Source of the DNA: Phytophthora hibernalis
Taxonomy: Eukaryota; Oomycota; Peronosporomycetes; Peronosporales; Peronosporaceae
Direction: 5' to 3'
NCBI GenBank assembly: GCA_012656075.1
Contig: JAAKBF010000208.1
Span: 310,001 to 374,000, forward strand
DNA: 64,000 nt
Shown: in pieces, positions 53,357-64,000 of the stretch
How the letters are laid out: the number at the start of each line of letters is the position of its first letter
Numbering within the stretch: position 1 is the stretch's first letter
Program-made: the position numbers and the translations under genes
Notes under the pieces: model-generated
What the model was told of the DNA's origin: nothing
The model's database searches: none
Seen by the model: only the letters and a program-made list of their open reading frames with translations

Positions 53357-53907
53357 CGAGTGCTCGGCGGCGCGTCTCCATCACCCCTGGATTGATTCCT
53401 CTAACCTCCAGACTACGACCGTGGTCTGAAACCTCCTGTACGTGTAGTCTCTTCGCATAAGAAGCCGATATCACGCTCACATTCGCTCCAGTGTAGAGCA
53501 GAATCCTCGTCCTCGCGTCATCCACTGCCCCGTTTACCGTGGCAGGCAATCGCTTCCTCTTATCGTAGCGTTGGGCCGACCACCACCCCATCCTCTCACC
53601 AGACAACAACTTGATTGCCTGGCCAAGATTTCGGGGCTCGTGCTCAGTCACAGCCATACTCGCGATTGAAGCCTCGGTAACCGTACCAGTAGCTTCCTCT
53701 TCACATTTCACATTGACTTCACTCTCACCAAGGCTTGCGCCTCTCTCTTCTCCATTTTCCGTCGATTTCACATAATCCATATTTAAGTCATCAGGCCGTT
53801 TGCACGAACCCGTGAACGCAAACAAATAGTCGGCGTTCAGCGCAGGTTCGGCTAACTGTGGTAGCCCGATTGGGACTAACCCAGTTTCAGTTGGAGGGCT
53901 GCCTAGT
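53357..53907 (-). pseudogene. Aspartic protease, first half (E)
   Basis: A frame from 53825 reads FAFTGSCKRPDDLNMDYVK, LLSGERMGWW and LLYTGANVSVISASYAKR, with Tyr in place of the catalytic Asp as in D1. It is continuous here where D1 has a small frame change near 27050. It ends at the passenger insertion. Confidence 0.83.
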
Positions 53908-55357
53908 TTAATTGACTCCCATAAACCAATTCTTGAAGTTCTGGCGAGGGGTCTTCTCCACCTTCGCCTTCAGAAGAGACGCTAGATCGTTGAATGCTTC
54001 GCATCTTCCCGCATCGTGGACTTGCTTACACATCTTGCACCTCTTGAAACAATAGTGTGCAGAGTGTGTGAGTCCACCATAGGCGGCACACGGGCCATAT
54101 TGCCGGTGACCATCACGTCCGCCGAGACCTCGGTTGTCTCGGTCGTGCGAGTATTGGTTATTCCCAACCCTCGGTTGGCAGTTGTCAGTTCGAGCAAACG
54201 TTCCATCGGAGGTGTGACGACGCTCCGAATCATTCGCGGCAGCCACATGACCGTGGTCTTCATCCGACGCATACTCGTCGTCCGAGTACCTGTCTGAGCC
54301 TCGGTCGCCCCTGCTCGGGTAGTACTCCGGGTCGTAACCCTCGGTATCATCATAACCTCCACTCGATACCTTTGCAGGTTCCCCTCGCGGGTCAACCGAG
54401 CTGTTTACATTCAACGCAGCGACCATGTCTGTCAGTGCTTCAGCTAGAGTAACCCTCGGTCGGTATGGACGATCATCTCGACGTCGGTTGTTGTCATCCC
54501 GATACCGGTCTTCCCGACGACGCCCATCATCTCGGTCACGCCGGCAGGAGTTCCGCAAATCTTCGGAGCGTCCATCGTCACGGCGACGACTATCATCCTG
54601 GCCCTTGGGGCGTCGCACCGAGGACTCACGTCCCTTGTTTCGCTCGCGACGTCGGAGGATATCATTTATCATATCTTCCAGGTCGTGAATGTTCTTGACC
54701 CGCACGAGGTACAGACGCTCTTCGCTCTTCCAAAGCTTGGTCTTCGCACGTATCGAGAAAGTGTTCAACATGATCCTTTGCCTCACGACCGCCATGCTCA
54801 AATTGTACCACGGCATTCCTGGCGTAGCCATTGAGCCGGTTCAGATAGTCGCAAACATGCTCCTTCTCTTCACGCCTCGCCGAGTAGTACCGTGCTTTCG
54901 CCGATTGATTAAATCGGGAACAGTAGTACTTGATGAACGCATCACTCAACAATTTCCGTATTCGCCTCGTCTTCCGAGGGAGTTGTCGGTACCAATGCAG
55001 GGCGCCATCTTGGAGACTCAGCTCGAAGGCCATACACATTCGTTCGGTGGCGTGTGCGTTCCCTTCATCTCGTAGATAAAGGCTCGGAGCCATTGCATTG
55101 ACTTCTCGCTCTTGTCTCGGAGGCCGAGATAGGGTTTGATGTTACCCAACGCGAGGTGCGTGGCGATTTCAAGCCTCGGTGTGGAACTTTCGTTCTCCAT
55201 CGAGCTGAGCTCACGGATTTGACGTGCCCATTCTCCCGTCACATCACCCCTTGGTCTTCGACGTCGAACGAATCATCATCCGAGGAGTCTTCGTGCGTAT
55301 CGAAGCGTCGGTTCATCATCTGACCTACACTTCGGCCCGCCGTCGGAGCGGTGCGCG
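53908..55357 (-). pseudogene. Gag, N-terminally truncated (E)
   Basis: Capsid (LHWYRQLPRKTRRIRKLL, ARYYSARREEKEHVC) at 55093-54662, then the Arg/Asp-rich linker and zinc-knuckle frame 54831-53908. The first knuckle has lost its second Cys (CAAYGGLTHSAHYC; D1 has CAAC); the second, CKMCKQVHDAGRC, is complete. A frame change lies near 54700. The gag N-terminus, primer site and 5' LTR are missing: at about 55357 the sequence switches to the 275-bp repeat. Confidence 0.82.
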
Positions 55358-55770
55358 TACGACGAATGAAGACAAGCGCGCTGCGCGAGAGCCCCGTCAC
55401 CAGCTGATCAGCCTCAAGCAGACGTACGGGAAGTCAATCAGCTATTTCCGCCTTGCTTTTCAGCCGGCTCACTTCGAGGCTGCTATTAATGCACTCCACC
55501 CTGATTTCCGTTTCGCTATACAAACATCAACAGAAATGCGCACACGTTTCACAGACGGGGAACACCAGCTGCTGGTGCAGATCGTCTTTCCGTTCGAGAA
55601 GGAGGGCCTGCGCATCACCTGGGACAATGTGGCCCGACGAATGAAGACCAAGCGCTGCGCGAGAGCCCCGTCATCGGCTGATCAGCTCAAGCAGACGTAC
55701 GGGAAGTCAATCAGCGACTTCCCGCCTTGCTTTTTTAGCCGGCTCACTTCGAGGCTGCTATTAATGGTTT
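55358..55770 (+). repeat. Inverted copies (about 1.4 units) of the 275-bp repeat
   Basis: Same unit as the array at 57456-59295 but in the opposite orientation. The coding strand here is plus (FTDGEHQLLVQIVFPFEKEG, WDNVARRMKTKR). The left border at about 55358 is the truncation point of E; the right border lies after CTGCTATTAATG at about 55766. Confidence 0.82.
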
Positions 55771-56583
55771 ATTAGATTTGGAGATGAGCTGTTGAGTTGG
55801 TGCGTGTTGTCGAGTTTTGTGATTTTTGGCAAGCATGATTTTTGAGCTGAAAATCGGATCACTGATATACTCTGACATAAATTTCAGAGAATTCCAAACG
55901 TACAGAATTATTTTCACACCACTGTAGTAAACGGTGCTCGGTATTTTAGTACATGTAGTGTGTTGATCGAAGTAAAAACATCCAAAATGTTACTCGAACG
56001 GACTGGATAAATCATCTGCTGCAGGTAAAATACGAATATAATTGATGTCATATCATAGAGGTGTTTTGTCCTAATCTTCTGCGGATGGGTCAACCACCAC
56101 AAATAAAATTAGAATTGATCCGGTTATCGAGTATAGCAGGGTTTTAAAGCTTATTTGCTGAAGTATGCACATCGTATTACGAACGGTATCAGAAAGGCAA
56201 GGATTCAGACCTCGTTGCAATCCCTGGTAGATCCTGAATATAAAATCCAGAGAACAAGCCAGACAAAATACAAATGAAAATCTATTGGCATCTAAGTTGC
56301 AGTTTGATATACTGCTCAGCATCGTTTCCTGCCTTCGTACTCACATGCCTGAGTGTTGCCTCAGGAACCACTTCTGCAAACTCGCAGATTCAGACATCGT
56401 GCCCAACATACCGGTAACGCTGTGACTAGCAGCTTTGCGCTGCAAGTGAGTGTCGAGTAGGAACAGAAGAGTCTTGCTTGAAGAGTTATTCGTAAAGTGA
56501 TATTCAAACTACACACGTGCTGTGCACGAGGAGGAAACCATCAGCCTAAAAACCCTTTGACCACAAGGTTTTTCCTAGCAAAG
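55771..56583. other. AT-rich stretch next to the Copia relic
   Basis: No supported gene. By position it lies downstream of the minus-strand Copia RNase H and may be its 3' non-coding region or LTR. Clear LTR ends could not be fixed. Confidence 0.35.
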
Positions 56584-57455
56584 CTAAAACTTGACCAGGA
56601 CATGAGTGAATATACGAGAGTGTAATGGACTGAGTCTCATTATCTCATGCTCGCCCGGAACTCCTGCTTCCTGATCACCAACCTGAACTCGTTGTGATGG
56701 TGCTCCTGCAACAGACCTAACTACGTCTTCAACGCCAAGCGGCTCCCGCAGCATTGCAAAGCGCTGTGGCCCGAGTGCCTTGGTGAACATATCAGCTATG
56801 TTTTCTGCCGTATGAACGTAGTTTATCGAACGTTACCGTTTTTCAACGAGCTCCATCAGTTTGTGACTCTTCTTGGCCAGTCTTTTAACACCTTCGTAAT
56901 TTCCGACGTGTTTGCACACTTTTATCGTGCTCTGATTATCACAGTGTAATTCAGGGACCAACGATTTTATGTCGATATCATTGGGCAACTCTCGAGCCCA
57001 AACCAGGTCCTCCACACTTGTACTGACCGCAACCAGTTTATACTTGCACGTATCGTCTGTGACACTCTTCTGCTTCTTGCTTCTGAAACCAAAGCTGAAA
57101 CCATTAAGTTGCAACACGTAACTGGTAACAGATCTACCCGTGTCTGGGCAATTTGCGTGATCTCCATCACTAACTGCTTGTAGATGTAGTTCCTCTGCTG
57201 GAATAGCATTTGATCTCCGATAACCCAGCCCAAACGTTCATGTACCCCACAGGTACTGTAACACGCGTTTCGCACTTGCGAAGTTCGCTTTCGTGTATGC
57301 CCCAGTGTGGCGACCAAGGCACCGCACCGCAATTGCTATGTCCGGACGTGTACACGTGACCAAGTACTGTAACTTTTCAACAATTTCTTTATAAGGGATC
57401 ACTGGATCATTAATCTTGGTGGCCTTACGCTCCAGTGGTGTTGTTTTTTCCAGCC
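56584..57455 (-). pseudogene. Ty1/Copia RT end and RNase H relic
   Basis: Minus strand: from 57440 PLERKATKINDPVIPYKEIV and YLVTCTRPDIAIAVRCLG (end of Copia RT), then RNase H with SVEDLVWARELP and LHCDNQSTIKVCKHVGNYEG (catalytic Asp in CDNQS), a stop at about 56836 and ENIADMFTKALGPQRF to 56584. Frame changes occur near 57330 and 57120. It is a distinct superfamily from the Gypsy elements around it and lies between the two orientations of the 275-bp repeat. Confidence 0.8.
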
Positions 57456-59295
57456 GATGACGGGGCTCTGCGCAGCGCGCTTGGTCTTCATTCGTCGGGC
57501 CACATTGTCCCAGGTGATGCGCAGGCCCTCCTTCTCGAACGGAAAGACGATCTGCACCAGCAGCTGGTGTTCCCCGTCTGTGAAACGTGTGCGCATTTCT
57601 GTTGATGTTTGTATAGCGAAACGGAAATCAGGGTGGAGTGCATTAATAGCAGCCTCGAAGTGAGCCGGCTAAAAGCAAGGCGGGAAGTCGCTGATTGACT
57701 TCCCGTACGTCTGCTTGAGGCTGATCAGCCGATGACGGGGCCCTCGCGCAGCGCGCTTGGTCTTCATTCGTCGGGCCACATTGTCCCAGGTGATGCGCAG
57801 GCCCTCCTTCTCGAACGGAAAGACGATCTGCACCAGCAGCTGGTGTTCCCCGTCTGTGAAACGTGTGCGCATTTCTGTTGATGTTTGTATAGCGAAACGG
57901 AAATCAGGTGGAGTGCATTAATAGCAGCCTCGAAGTGAGCCGGCTAAAAGCAAGGCGGGAAGTCGCTGATTGACTTCCCGTACGTCTGCTTGAGGCTGAT
58001 CAGCCGATGACGGGGCTCTCGCGCAGCGCGCTTGGTCTTCATTCGTCGGGCCACATTGTCCCAGGTGATGCGCAGGCCCTCCTTCTCGAACGGAAAGACG
58101 ATCTGCACCAGCAGCTGGTGTTCCCCGTCTGTGAAACGTGTGCGCATTTCTGTTGATGTTTGTATAGCGAAACGGAAATCAGGGTGGAGTGCATTAATAG
58201 CAGCCTCGAAGTGAGCCGGCTAAAAAGCAAGGCGGGACGTCGCTGATTGACTTCCCGTACGTCTGCTTGAGGCTGATCAGCCGATGACGGGGCTCTCGCG
58301 CAGCGCGCTTGGTCTTCATTCGTCGGGCCACATTGTCCCAGGTGATGCGCAGGCCCTCCTTCTCGAACGGAAAGACGATCTGCACCAGCAGCTGGTGTTC
58401 CCCGTCTGTGAAACGTGTGCGCATTTCTGTTGATGTTTGTATAGCGAAACGGAAATCAGGGTGGAGTGCATTAATAGCAGCCTCGAAGTGAGCCGGCTAA
58501 AAGCAAGGCGGGAAGTCGCTGATTGACTTCCCGTACGTCTGCTTGAGGCTGATCAGCCGATGACGGGGCTCGCGCAGCGCGCTTGGTCTTCATTCGTCGG
58601 GCCACATTGTCCCAGGTGATGCGCAGGCCCTCCTTCTCGAACGGAAAGACGATCTGCACCAGCAGCTGGTGTTCCCCGTCTGTGAAACGTGTGCGCATTT
58701 CTGTTGATGTTTGTATAGCGAAACGGAAATCAGGGTGGAGTGCATTAATAGCAGCCTCGAAGTGAGCCGGCTAAAAAGCAAGGCGGGAAGTCGCTGATTG
58801 ACTTCCCGTACGTCTGCTTGAGGCTGATCAGCCGATGACGGGGCTCTCGCGCAGCGCGCTTGGTCTTCATTCGTCGGGCCACATTGTCCCAGGTGATGCG
58901 CAGGCCCTCCTTCTCGAACGGAAAGACGATCTGCACCAGCAGCTGGTGTTCCCCGTCTGTGAAACGTGCGCATTTCTGTTGATGTTTGTATAGCGAAACG
59001 GAAATCAGGGTGGAGTGCATTAATAGCAGCCTCGAAGTGAGCCGGCTAAAAAAGCAAGGCGGGACGTCGCTGATTGACTTCCCGTACGTCTGCTTGAGGC
59101 TGATCAGCCGATGACGGGGCTCGCGCAGCGCGCTTGGTCTTCATTCGTCGGGCCACATTGTCCCAGGTGATGCGCAGGCCCTCCTTCTCGAACGGAAAGA
59201 CGATCTGCACCAGCAGCTGGTGTTCCCCGTCTGTGAAACGTGTGCGCATTTCTGTTGATGTTTGTATAGCGAAAAGGAAATCAGGATGGAGTGCA
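57456..59295 (-). repeat. Tandem array of seven 275-277 bp units encoding a Myb/SANT-like domain
   Basis: Units start at 57456, 57731, 58006, 58283, 58559, 58834 and 59110 (spacing 275, 275, 277, 276, 275, 276); the last is truncated at about 59290. They are nearly identical. On the minus strand each encodes about 67 residues (MRTRFTDGEHQLLVQIVF, LRITWDNVARRMKTKR, LISLKQTYGKSISDFPPCF). The spaced Trp, basic residues and helix pattern suggest a Myb/SANT-type DNA-binding domain. Single-base indels between units break the frame from one unit to the next. No satellite or transposon name is assigned. Confidence 0.85.
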
Positions 59296-59300
59296 TATTT

Positions 59301-61230
59301 CTTACGTGTAGTGATTGGCAGCAGGACGATACCGGGCGTCTCATCGTTTATGTCACAATCGGCCGATGACGCGGCCCAGTAGCTCCGGCCGATTACGGCC
59401 ATCTAGGCAATAAATGCAGATCAAAGAGCAGGCAAACCAAAATTGCCCCCAACCTCTTTACATACACTCCTCGGATTGGTACTGTTGGTTGAGATTGGTA
59501 GAAAGCTAAAGGGCGCAAATGCACCCTTTTCTACAAGGTCATTTATCACCGTGTTTTGAAAACAGCATTAAAGGGCGAATAATGCGCCCTCCCACCACGA
59601 AATGGTTATTTCCCACACACTAGCCACGATGCTGTCGCTGTCGTCTTCATTAACTTTATCATTATTGACAACGGCATCAACTTCATCAACATCCTCAACG
59701 ACTTCGGCTTCTTCGAGCACCGAACCACACACCCCTGCACTGATTCACTTCCGTCGCACGTGTCTGCTTCGAAAGCTGTGGTTTTATTTCAACCGGACCA
59801 CTACAAGTGCGGGCACGGCAATTCACTAGACGAATGTTGCACTATCGGCCATTGCAATAGGCAGTTGGCATGCAATACTCGCTGCAATATGACGACATGT
59901 TGCAATCTGGCATTGCGAAATATTACTGAAATATGCAGGCCAAACTTTATATGTGAGGGAAAAGATTCGGTTCCAGGTGTATTCATCCCTGCGCTCTGAA
60001 TCAAACCTGGTATTCCGCTATTCTGCCTTTTACTCGAAATCAGCACGTACCGAGCAGATTATTTCCTTGCTACCAGCCCCGCCTCCCGTCGTAGGAATCG
60101 GTTCGTCTTTGCCGTCTCTCCTATCGAGATCTATCAGTATGACCCTCTGCACAGAACAAGCTTCATCGGAGGCAAGTCCAATGGTACTTCGAGATCAGTG
60201 GCTCCGATAATACAGTGTTCCTTCAATCGAACCAAGTCTTCTAGGATTCCCGACTTGTGCCAAGGCAATACAGAAGTTTCACGAAGCAGACACTGCCGAG
60301 GCACTAGGTTGATGTAGGTATGAAATAGAGATAGGTTTTGATTGTCTTCTTCTGATAAGGGATTGCAGATTACTGGTATTGCAGTATACTGCAACTCTCT
60401 GAAGCAATGCAAATTGCAAAATGCATTGCTTTCCGCCGTACAATATCATGCTGGAGTTGCAATATTATTCCGCCGTATAGACCTATGTTTTTTCTAGCAC
60501 TGGCGCTGGCTAATATGCCACAGCAGGCCCATTTGTAACCCCGACGATGATGGAGGGTGTTCTTTAGACTAGTGTCGGAATGCGTGAGGTATTCAACGCC
60601 CATGCCAAACTCAAGAACAAGCATACGAAAGGCCACGGAGTCAAACCGCCTCCGCCGATACACGAAGCGCCTCGAAGCGGACCGCGTGAAGGCGGCACAG
60701 CAGAAGGCCGCGAAACAGGAGCTGATGGAACGACGAGCTATGCGCCAAGAGGACATAGCTCGCCCAGTCGAGAAACTCTCAGACGCCGAGCAACGCAGGG
60801 TTGAAGTCAAGATTATTGGAATGGGGAATCAAATTGGACGTCGTACGCGACGGTGGTGTGCGACCACTACGAGACCCGGCACAACTGATATAAGCACAGC
60901 GCGCTGTAAAGCGTTTAGTTTAGTGATACAGGTCTCTTGCATGGGAAGAGGCCACAGCTCGCTTAAATGATCGTTAGAGCTATGGAGCTGAGAGATAACG
61001 ATTCAATCTTACTTTTCATTTTCCATTCTTGTGGAGACTTCAGGCGTCCTATGGGTCCGGTTCAAATCTCGACCGGGTTCTAAGCCCAAACACGGACGTT
61101 TCCTGCACGGGTGGTAATTCGAGATGGAGCCTTTGAAGTACAGGAATTTGCCTCAATAGCGAGGTCCTGGTTTGTTTACACTTTCCAAGTGAAATTAATG
61201 TTTGAAAGCTTTGCAAAGCACAAATCAATG
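59301..61230. other. Unassigned stretch upstream of element H
   Basis: No intact gene. A short inverted repeat AATCGGCCG (59357-59365) and CGGCCGATT (59386-59394) follows the repeat array. 59790-59999 encodes a Cys-rich peptide (HYKCGHGNSLDECCTIGHC, NTRCNMTTCCNLALRN) ending at 59999. 60600-60830 encodes a helical, basic and Glu-rich stretch (RYTKRLEADRVKAAQQKAAK). Both look like coding relics but I recognise no family. Confidence 0.4.
59790..59999 (+). pseudogene. Cys-rich coding relic of unknown kind
   Basis: About 70 residues with at least ten Cys, many in CC pairs, ending PNFICEGKDSVPGVFIPAL and a TGA. The run of TTGCA/TGCAA words underlies the Cys codons. It could be the end of an unidentified transposase or a chance frame. 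Confidence 0.3.
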
Positions 61231-61874
61231 TGTAACAGTGGGATGTAGCCAAGGGGTACAGCGGCAGCAGGCGGCGAAGCAGCTGATGGCTACGTTGAAG
61301 AATCCGCGAGCAGTCGCCGAGATCCAGGAGCCGCGAGAGCTGAGGACCGCACAAGTGAGATCTTGGTGCCAGGAGGCGCCTCGAAGACCTCCAGCAGGGC
61401 CACGAAGAGGCGGTGCCAATATGTGGCCAGCAGAACAAGAGGCTGAGGATAAAGTGAGATGGCACTCACTTCCAAATTTGTTCTCGCGGGCTCAAGGCAT
61501 CCAGCTTGAAGCTCGAGGGTACGAACACTTCTGAAGTGCAGTCAGAGACGAACGAAGCTTGGAGGCCCGATACGAAGGCGAGTACGCAGTCAGGTTCACG
61601 TACGGGTGCGAGTGACAAGGGGTGGTGACGGCTGAATCCACCGCCCCTGTGTCTAAATACGTGTGTACGTGCAGGTACCTATACGAGGACAGGGCGAAGT
61701 ACGAGTTGAAGACGAGGTAGAGCTGAGTTGAATAAATAGGAACGAGAGTTTCGGCTACTTTGCAGGCCTACGGTGTGTTAAAGTTGTTCGAAACGGACTA
61801 CTGGGAGTCCACCGCAGCAAGCACAAACCAAATACGATTCCGTCGGCAGGCAGACGTTAATTAGTCCTGTTACA
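61231..61874 (+). repeat. 5' LTR of element H (644 bp)
   Basis: Starts TGTAACAG and ends CTGTTACA, a perfect 8-bp inverted pair, and is followed at once by TGG, as expected for a primer-binding site. Only one LTR lies in the window, so the identification rests on the ends and on gag following. Confidence 0.72.
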
Positions 61875-61890
61875 TGGTGGTCATTTTCTG
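61875..61890 (+). other. Candidate primer-binding site (element H)
   Basis: TGGTGGTCATTTTCTG directly after the LTR end. It begins with the TGG complementary to a CCA end; the tRNA is not identified. Confidence 0.4.
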
Positions 61891-63522
61891 GAGCTAGGAG
61901 GGCGAACGAAGAACACACCAAGGACGAATATGTCGACGACGATGAGTATGAGTACGAGAACGAGATCCGGGAAGTTGATGTGCGTTACGAGGAAGACCCG
62001 CAGCGTGCGACAACTTCCAGGAATGATGATAATGATGACGATGAGGCGAGTGGAAGTGACGGTACTGCGCAGCAAGCTGTCCATGCCGACCCACATTCTA
62101 ACGGGCCTCAACCTAATGATGACGATGAAGTTCCAGCAGCAGGAACCATACGGGTTCCAGCAACGGCAGCAAATGAAAACGATGATGACGAACGAGTTGG
62201 TCGGCGAGTCGATGGACGAGTCGATCAACAAGTTGAAAACGATGTTGATGACGATGTACGGGTCGGGAACGAAGCTGTCGCACGCTTCGAGAATAACGAT
62301 GAACGTGTCGAAGGCGAGGAACCAGCTTCCGTGACAGACCAAATGAATACGATGGCTGCAGCTCTGCGCGAGCTCACGACGATGGGTGGCGGGTTTACAC
62401 GCAACCACCCCACGTAATGAATGGCAGCGGGCACAGCAACAACTCGGAGGAGCAGCACCGAGCTGGGACCAGCGGCGACGAGGCTGGCCCACGCGACGAA
62501 GATGCCGCTCAGGACGATGAACGGGCAGCGGTGGAGCAGAGAGCAAATTCGATGGTTGCTCCACCCGCTATCCGACAAGTATCTGTGGATGTGACGGACG
62601 ATCCTGGTACGGCTTCGAGCAGACAGCCACCACCACCTGCGCGACCAGCGCATACAGCAAAACGACCACGTCGTGGACAATCGGCTGGAAGGCAAAGAAG
62701 TGTGAGACGACGGACGAGTCATGGACGGACACCTCCTCCAAGTGACAGCGGTAGTTCCGGTGCGTCGTCGAGCAGCGACTCGAATGGAAGCGACTATCGC
62801 TTCGACGCCTATGACAGCAGTGACAGCAGTAGCAGCAGCAGCAGCGGTAGCGAGAACAGCGATAGCTCGCACCACGAACGAGACGGACGACGCAGGTGAC
62901 ATCGACGAGATGGAAACCGACGAGCACGAGCTGAACGGCGAGACAACAATCAGCCGCGGCGAAAGAGCGTGAAGGACCTGGAGTTGCCCTCTTCACTCAC
63001 CAAAGATGTCGGTGTCAACGTGGATTGACCGCGTCGACTTGGCGTTGACACATCTGGACGAGGAACGTGGTCAGACAACGCCTCTACTTCATCTTGGATA
63101 ATAAGTTGATGGAAAACGCGTCGAAGGGGTGGATTGACATGGATCGCCGACTGCCCGAATCGAAGCAAACGTGGACTTATTTGAAGAAGGCGCTGCTCAG
63201 GCAGTACGGCGAAAAACTCGACAAGTCGGTGGCAGAGTGGAGAGTGGCCATGCGGCTTATGATGCCTGGCGAAACACATGCAGATTTTGCAGCAGGGCTT
63301 CGGGACGTAGTAGGACGGAATAAGGTCAGTGAACGAGGGTTGTTAGCCCAATTCTACCGATGTCTGGACAAAACCACGAGGAAACTGGTGAAACAAGGAC
63401 GGAAACCCAGAACACTAGAGGAAGCAGTACACAAGGCGACCAAGATTGATGATCCGATGGACAATGTAGCCCAAGGAATGATTAACATTGGGCAGGCATG
63501 GGCCACCGCGCCGAGCCGCTAG
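61884..63522 (+). pseudogene. Gag of element H
   Basis: An open frame without ATG runs from the primer site (SFSGARRANEEHTKDEYVDD) into an acidic N-terminus that ends at 62417. The next frame (62417-62899) is Ser/Asp-rich. A short segment around 62960-63060 has KSVKDLELPSS and STWIDRVDLAL. The capsid frame 63067-63522 is intact: WIDMDRRLPESKQTWTYLKK, LLRQYGEKLDKSVAEWRVAM, GLLAQFYRCLDKTTRKLV, PMDNVAQGMINIGQAWA. Frame changes near 62417, 62900 and 63060 break the protein. Confidence 0.74.
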
Positions 63523-64000
63523 ATTGTTCCGATGAATGGAACTACTGGGCAGACATCTGTCATTCCGGGGTTTGAGGTACGGGACTACCAACAGAAATGG
63601 TGGTCGGTACAGAGTAGTGGAGGTAATCCTGCTGAAGGAGAACCTACAAGTGCGGAGAGTGAGCAAGACTTTGAGGACAAACCAATGAGGATCATGCAAC
63701 TGACTGAATGTCATTGCCTGCGGACCAGTTGCATCAAGTTCGACACAAGACCACAGGGACGGATATGTGGAAGGCTTTGCGTGGCATCTACGAGTGCACA
63801 GAGAACACGACTAGCTTAGAGCATCGAACTAGATGCATGTAAGCAAACAGAAGCGGAAGCCGCGGAGAACATGACCACTAGACGGCGTGATGACGATTTT
63901 GTGAAGGTGGGCAAAGCGTTCCTGCTGGACTGTGAGCAAGAGGAGGCACGGTTCGTGCAGTACTCGGGAGCTGATAGTGAGTGGGAGCTGTGGCACGCTC
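63523..64000 (+). pseudogene. Post-capsid region of element H, incomplete
   Basis: 63532-63819 continues in an open frame (MNGTTGQTSVIPGFEVRDYQ) to a TAG. 63830-64000 contains a further open stretch (TTRRRDDDFVKVGKAFLLD) running off the window. No zinc knuckle or protease motif is visible yet. Confidence 0.5.

Larger units (their letters stand above)
43842..55357 (-). mobile_element. Ty3/Gypsy element E (family D), 5' truncated, with piggyBac passenger
   Basis: Minus-strand element. Downward from 55357: gag (N-terminus missing), protease split by the piggyBac-like passenger (53352-51599), spacer, RT, RNase H, second RNase H fused in frame to the chromodomain, antisense ORF region, 3' LTR (44715-43842). 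The 5' LTR is gone; at 55357 the sequence changes abruptly to the 275-bp repeat array. It shares passenger, frameshift and protease mutation with D1. Confidence 0.88.
61231..64000 (+). mobile_element. Ty3/Gypsy element H, cut by the window edge
   Basis: LTR 61231-61874 with perfect inverted ends, possible primer site directly after it, and a gag region in several frames up to the window end. The capsid sequence is of an oomycete Gypsy lineage different from A, C, D and F. Protease and pol would lie beyond 64000. Confidence 0.76.

Noticed and set aside
58590..58973. 127-codon ORF spanning two repeat units
   Set aside because: Made by a one-base indel that joins two frames; the second half is a mirror of the domain in another frame.
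57456..59295. CRISPR array
   Set aside because: Repeat units are about 275 bp, directly adjacent without spacers, and encode a protein domain.

Overview
Eukaryotic, transposon-filled DNA that looks like a gene-poor region of an oomycete genome of Phytophthora type. This is inferred from the content: several Ty3/Gypsy lineages carry a second RNase H, a combination published for oomycete and plant Tat retrotransposons; Ty1/Copia and piggyBac relics and a GC-rich host composition fit too. I see no bacterial operon, rRNA, tRNA or CRISPR array, and no intact single-copy host gene.

Layout. 1-2640: minus-strand Gypsy element A (zinc knuckle, protease, RT-RNase H), cut by the window edge. 2641-2945: fragment of the antisense ORF of family D. 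2946-4925: gag plus 5' LTR of element B (minus), whose LTR abuts element F (4926-9546, minus; gag, protease, RT, RNase H and second RNase H). 9547-10596: 3' end of a family C copy (C0), sharing an LTR with the complete family C element C1 (10597-22543, plus). 22544-23511: broken acidic ORF and spacer. 23512-34172: family D element D1 (plus, two LTRs, piggyBac-like passenger, large internal deletion). 34231-38943: small element G with two 303-bp LTRs. 39870-43841: decayed Copia-like gag and pol, split at 40631-42749 by a deleted family C copy (C3) with a 4-bp target duplication. 43842-55357: family D element E (minus), carrying the same piggyBac passenger as D1. 55358-59295: inverted array of about 275-bp repeats around a Copia RNase H relic. 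59301-61230: unassigned. 61231-64000: LTR and gag of Gypsy element H (plus), cut by the window edge.

How the parts relate. B, C, D and F form one clade: similar gag, unusual RT, a second RNase H and, where visible, integrase plus chromodomain. B, C and D share one tRNA primer-binding site. Families C and D also carry, between pol and the 3' LTR, a long ORF on the opposite strand. It is conserved at protein level between the two families and runs convergently to pol. I do not recognise its product.

The most striking signal is at the level of short words. Each family is saturated, in LTRs, in coding DNA in all frames and on both strands, with its own short word: ACTC(A/G)GCGA in C, ACCGAGG in D, GCCGAGTT in B, GATC in F. 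The passenger DNA inside D largely lacks the D word. All counts given are hand counts. Almost every coding region is interrupted by stops or frameshifts, so most entries are pseudogenes. No element here is autonomous as it stands.
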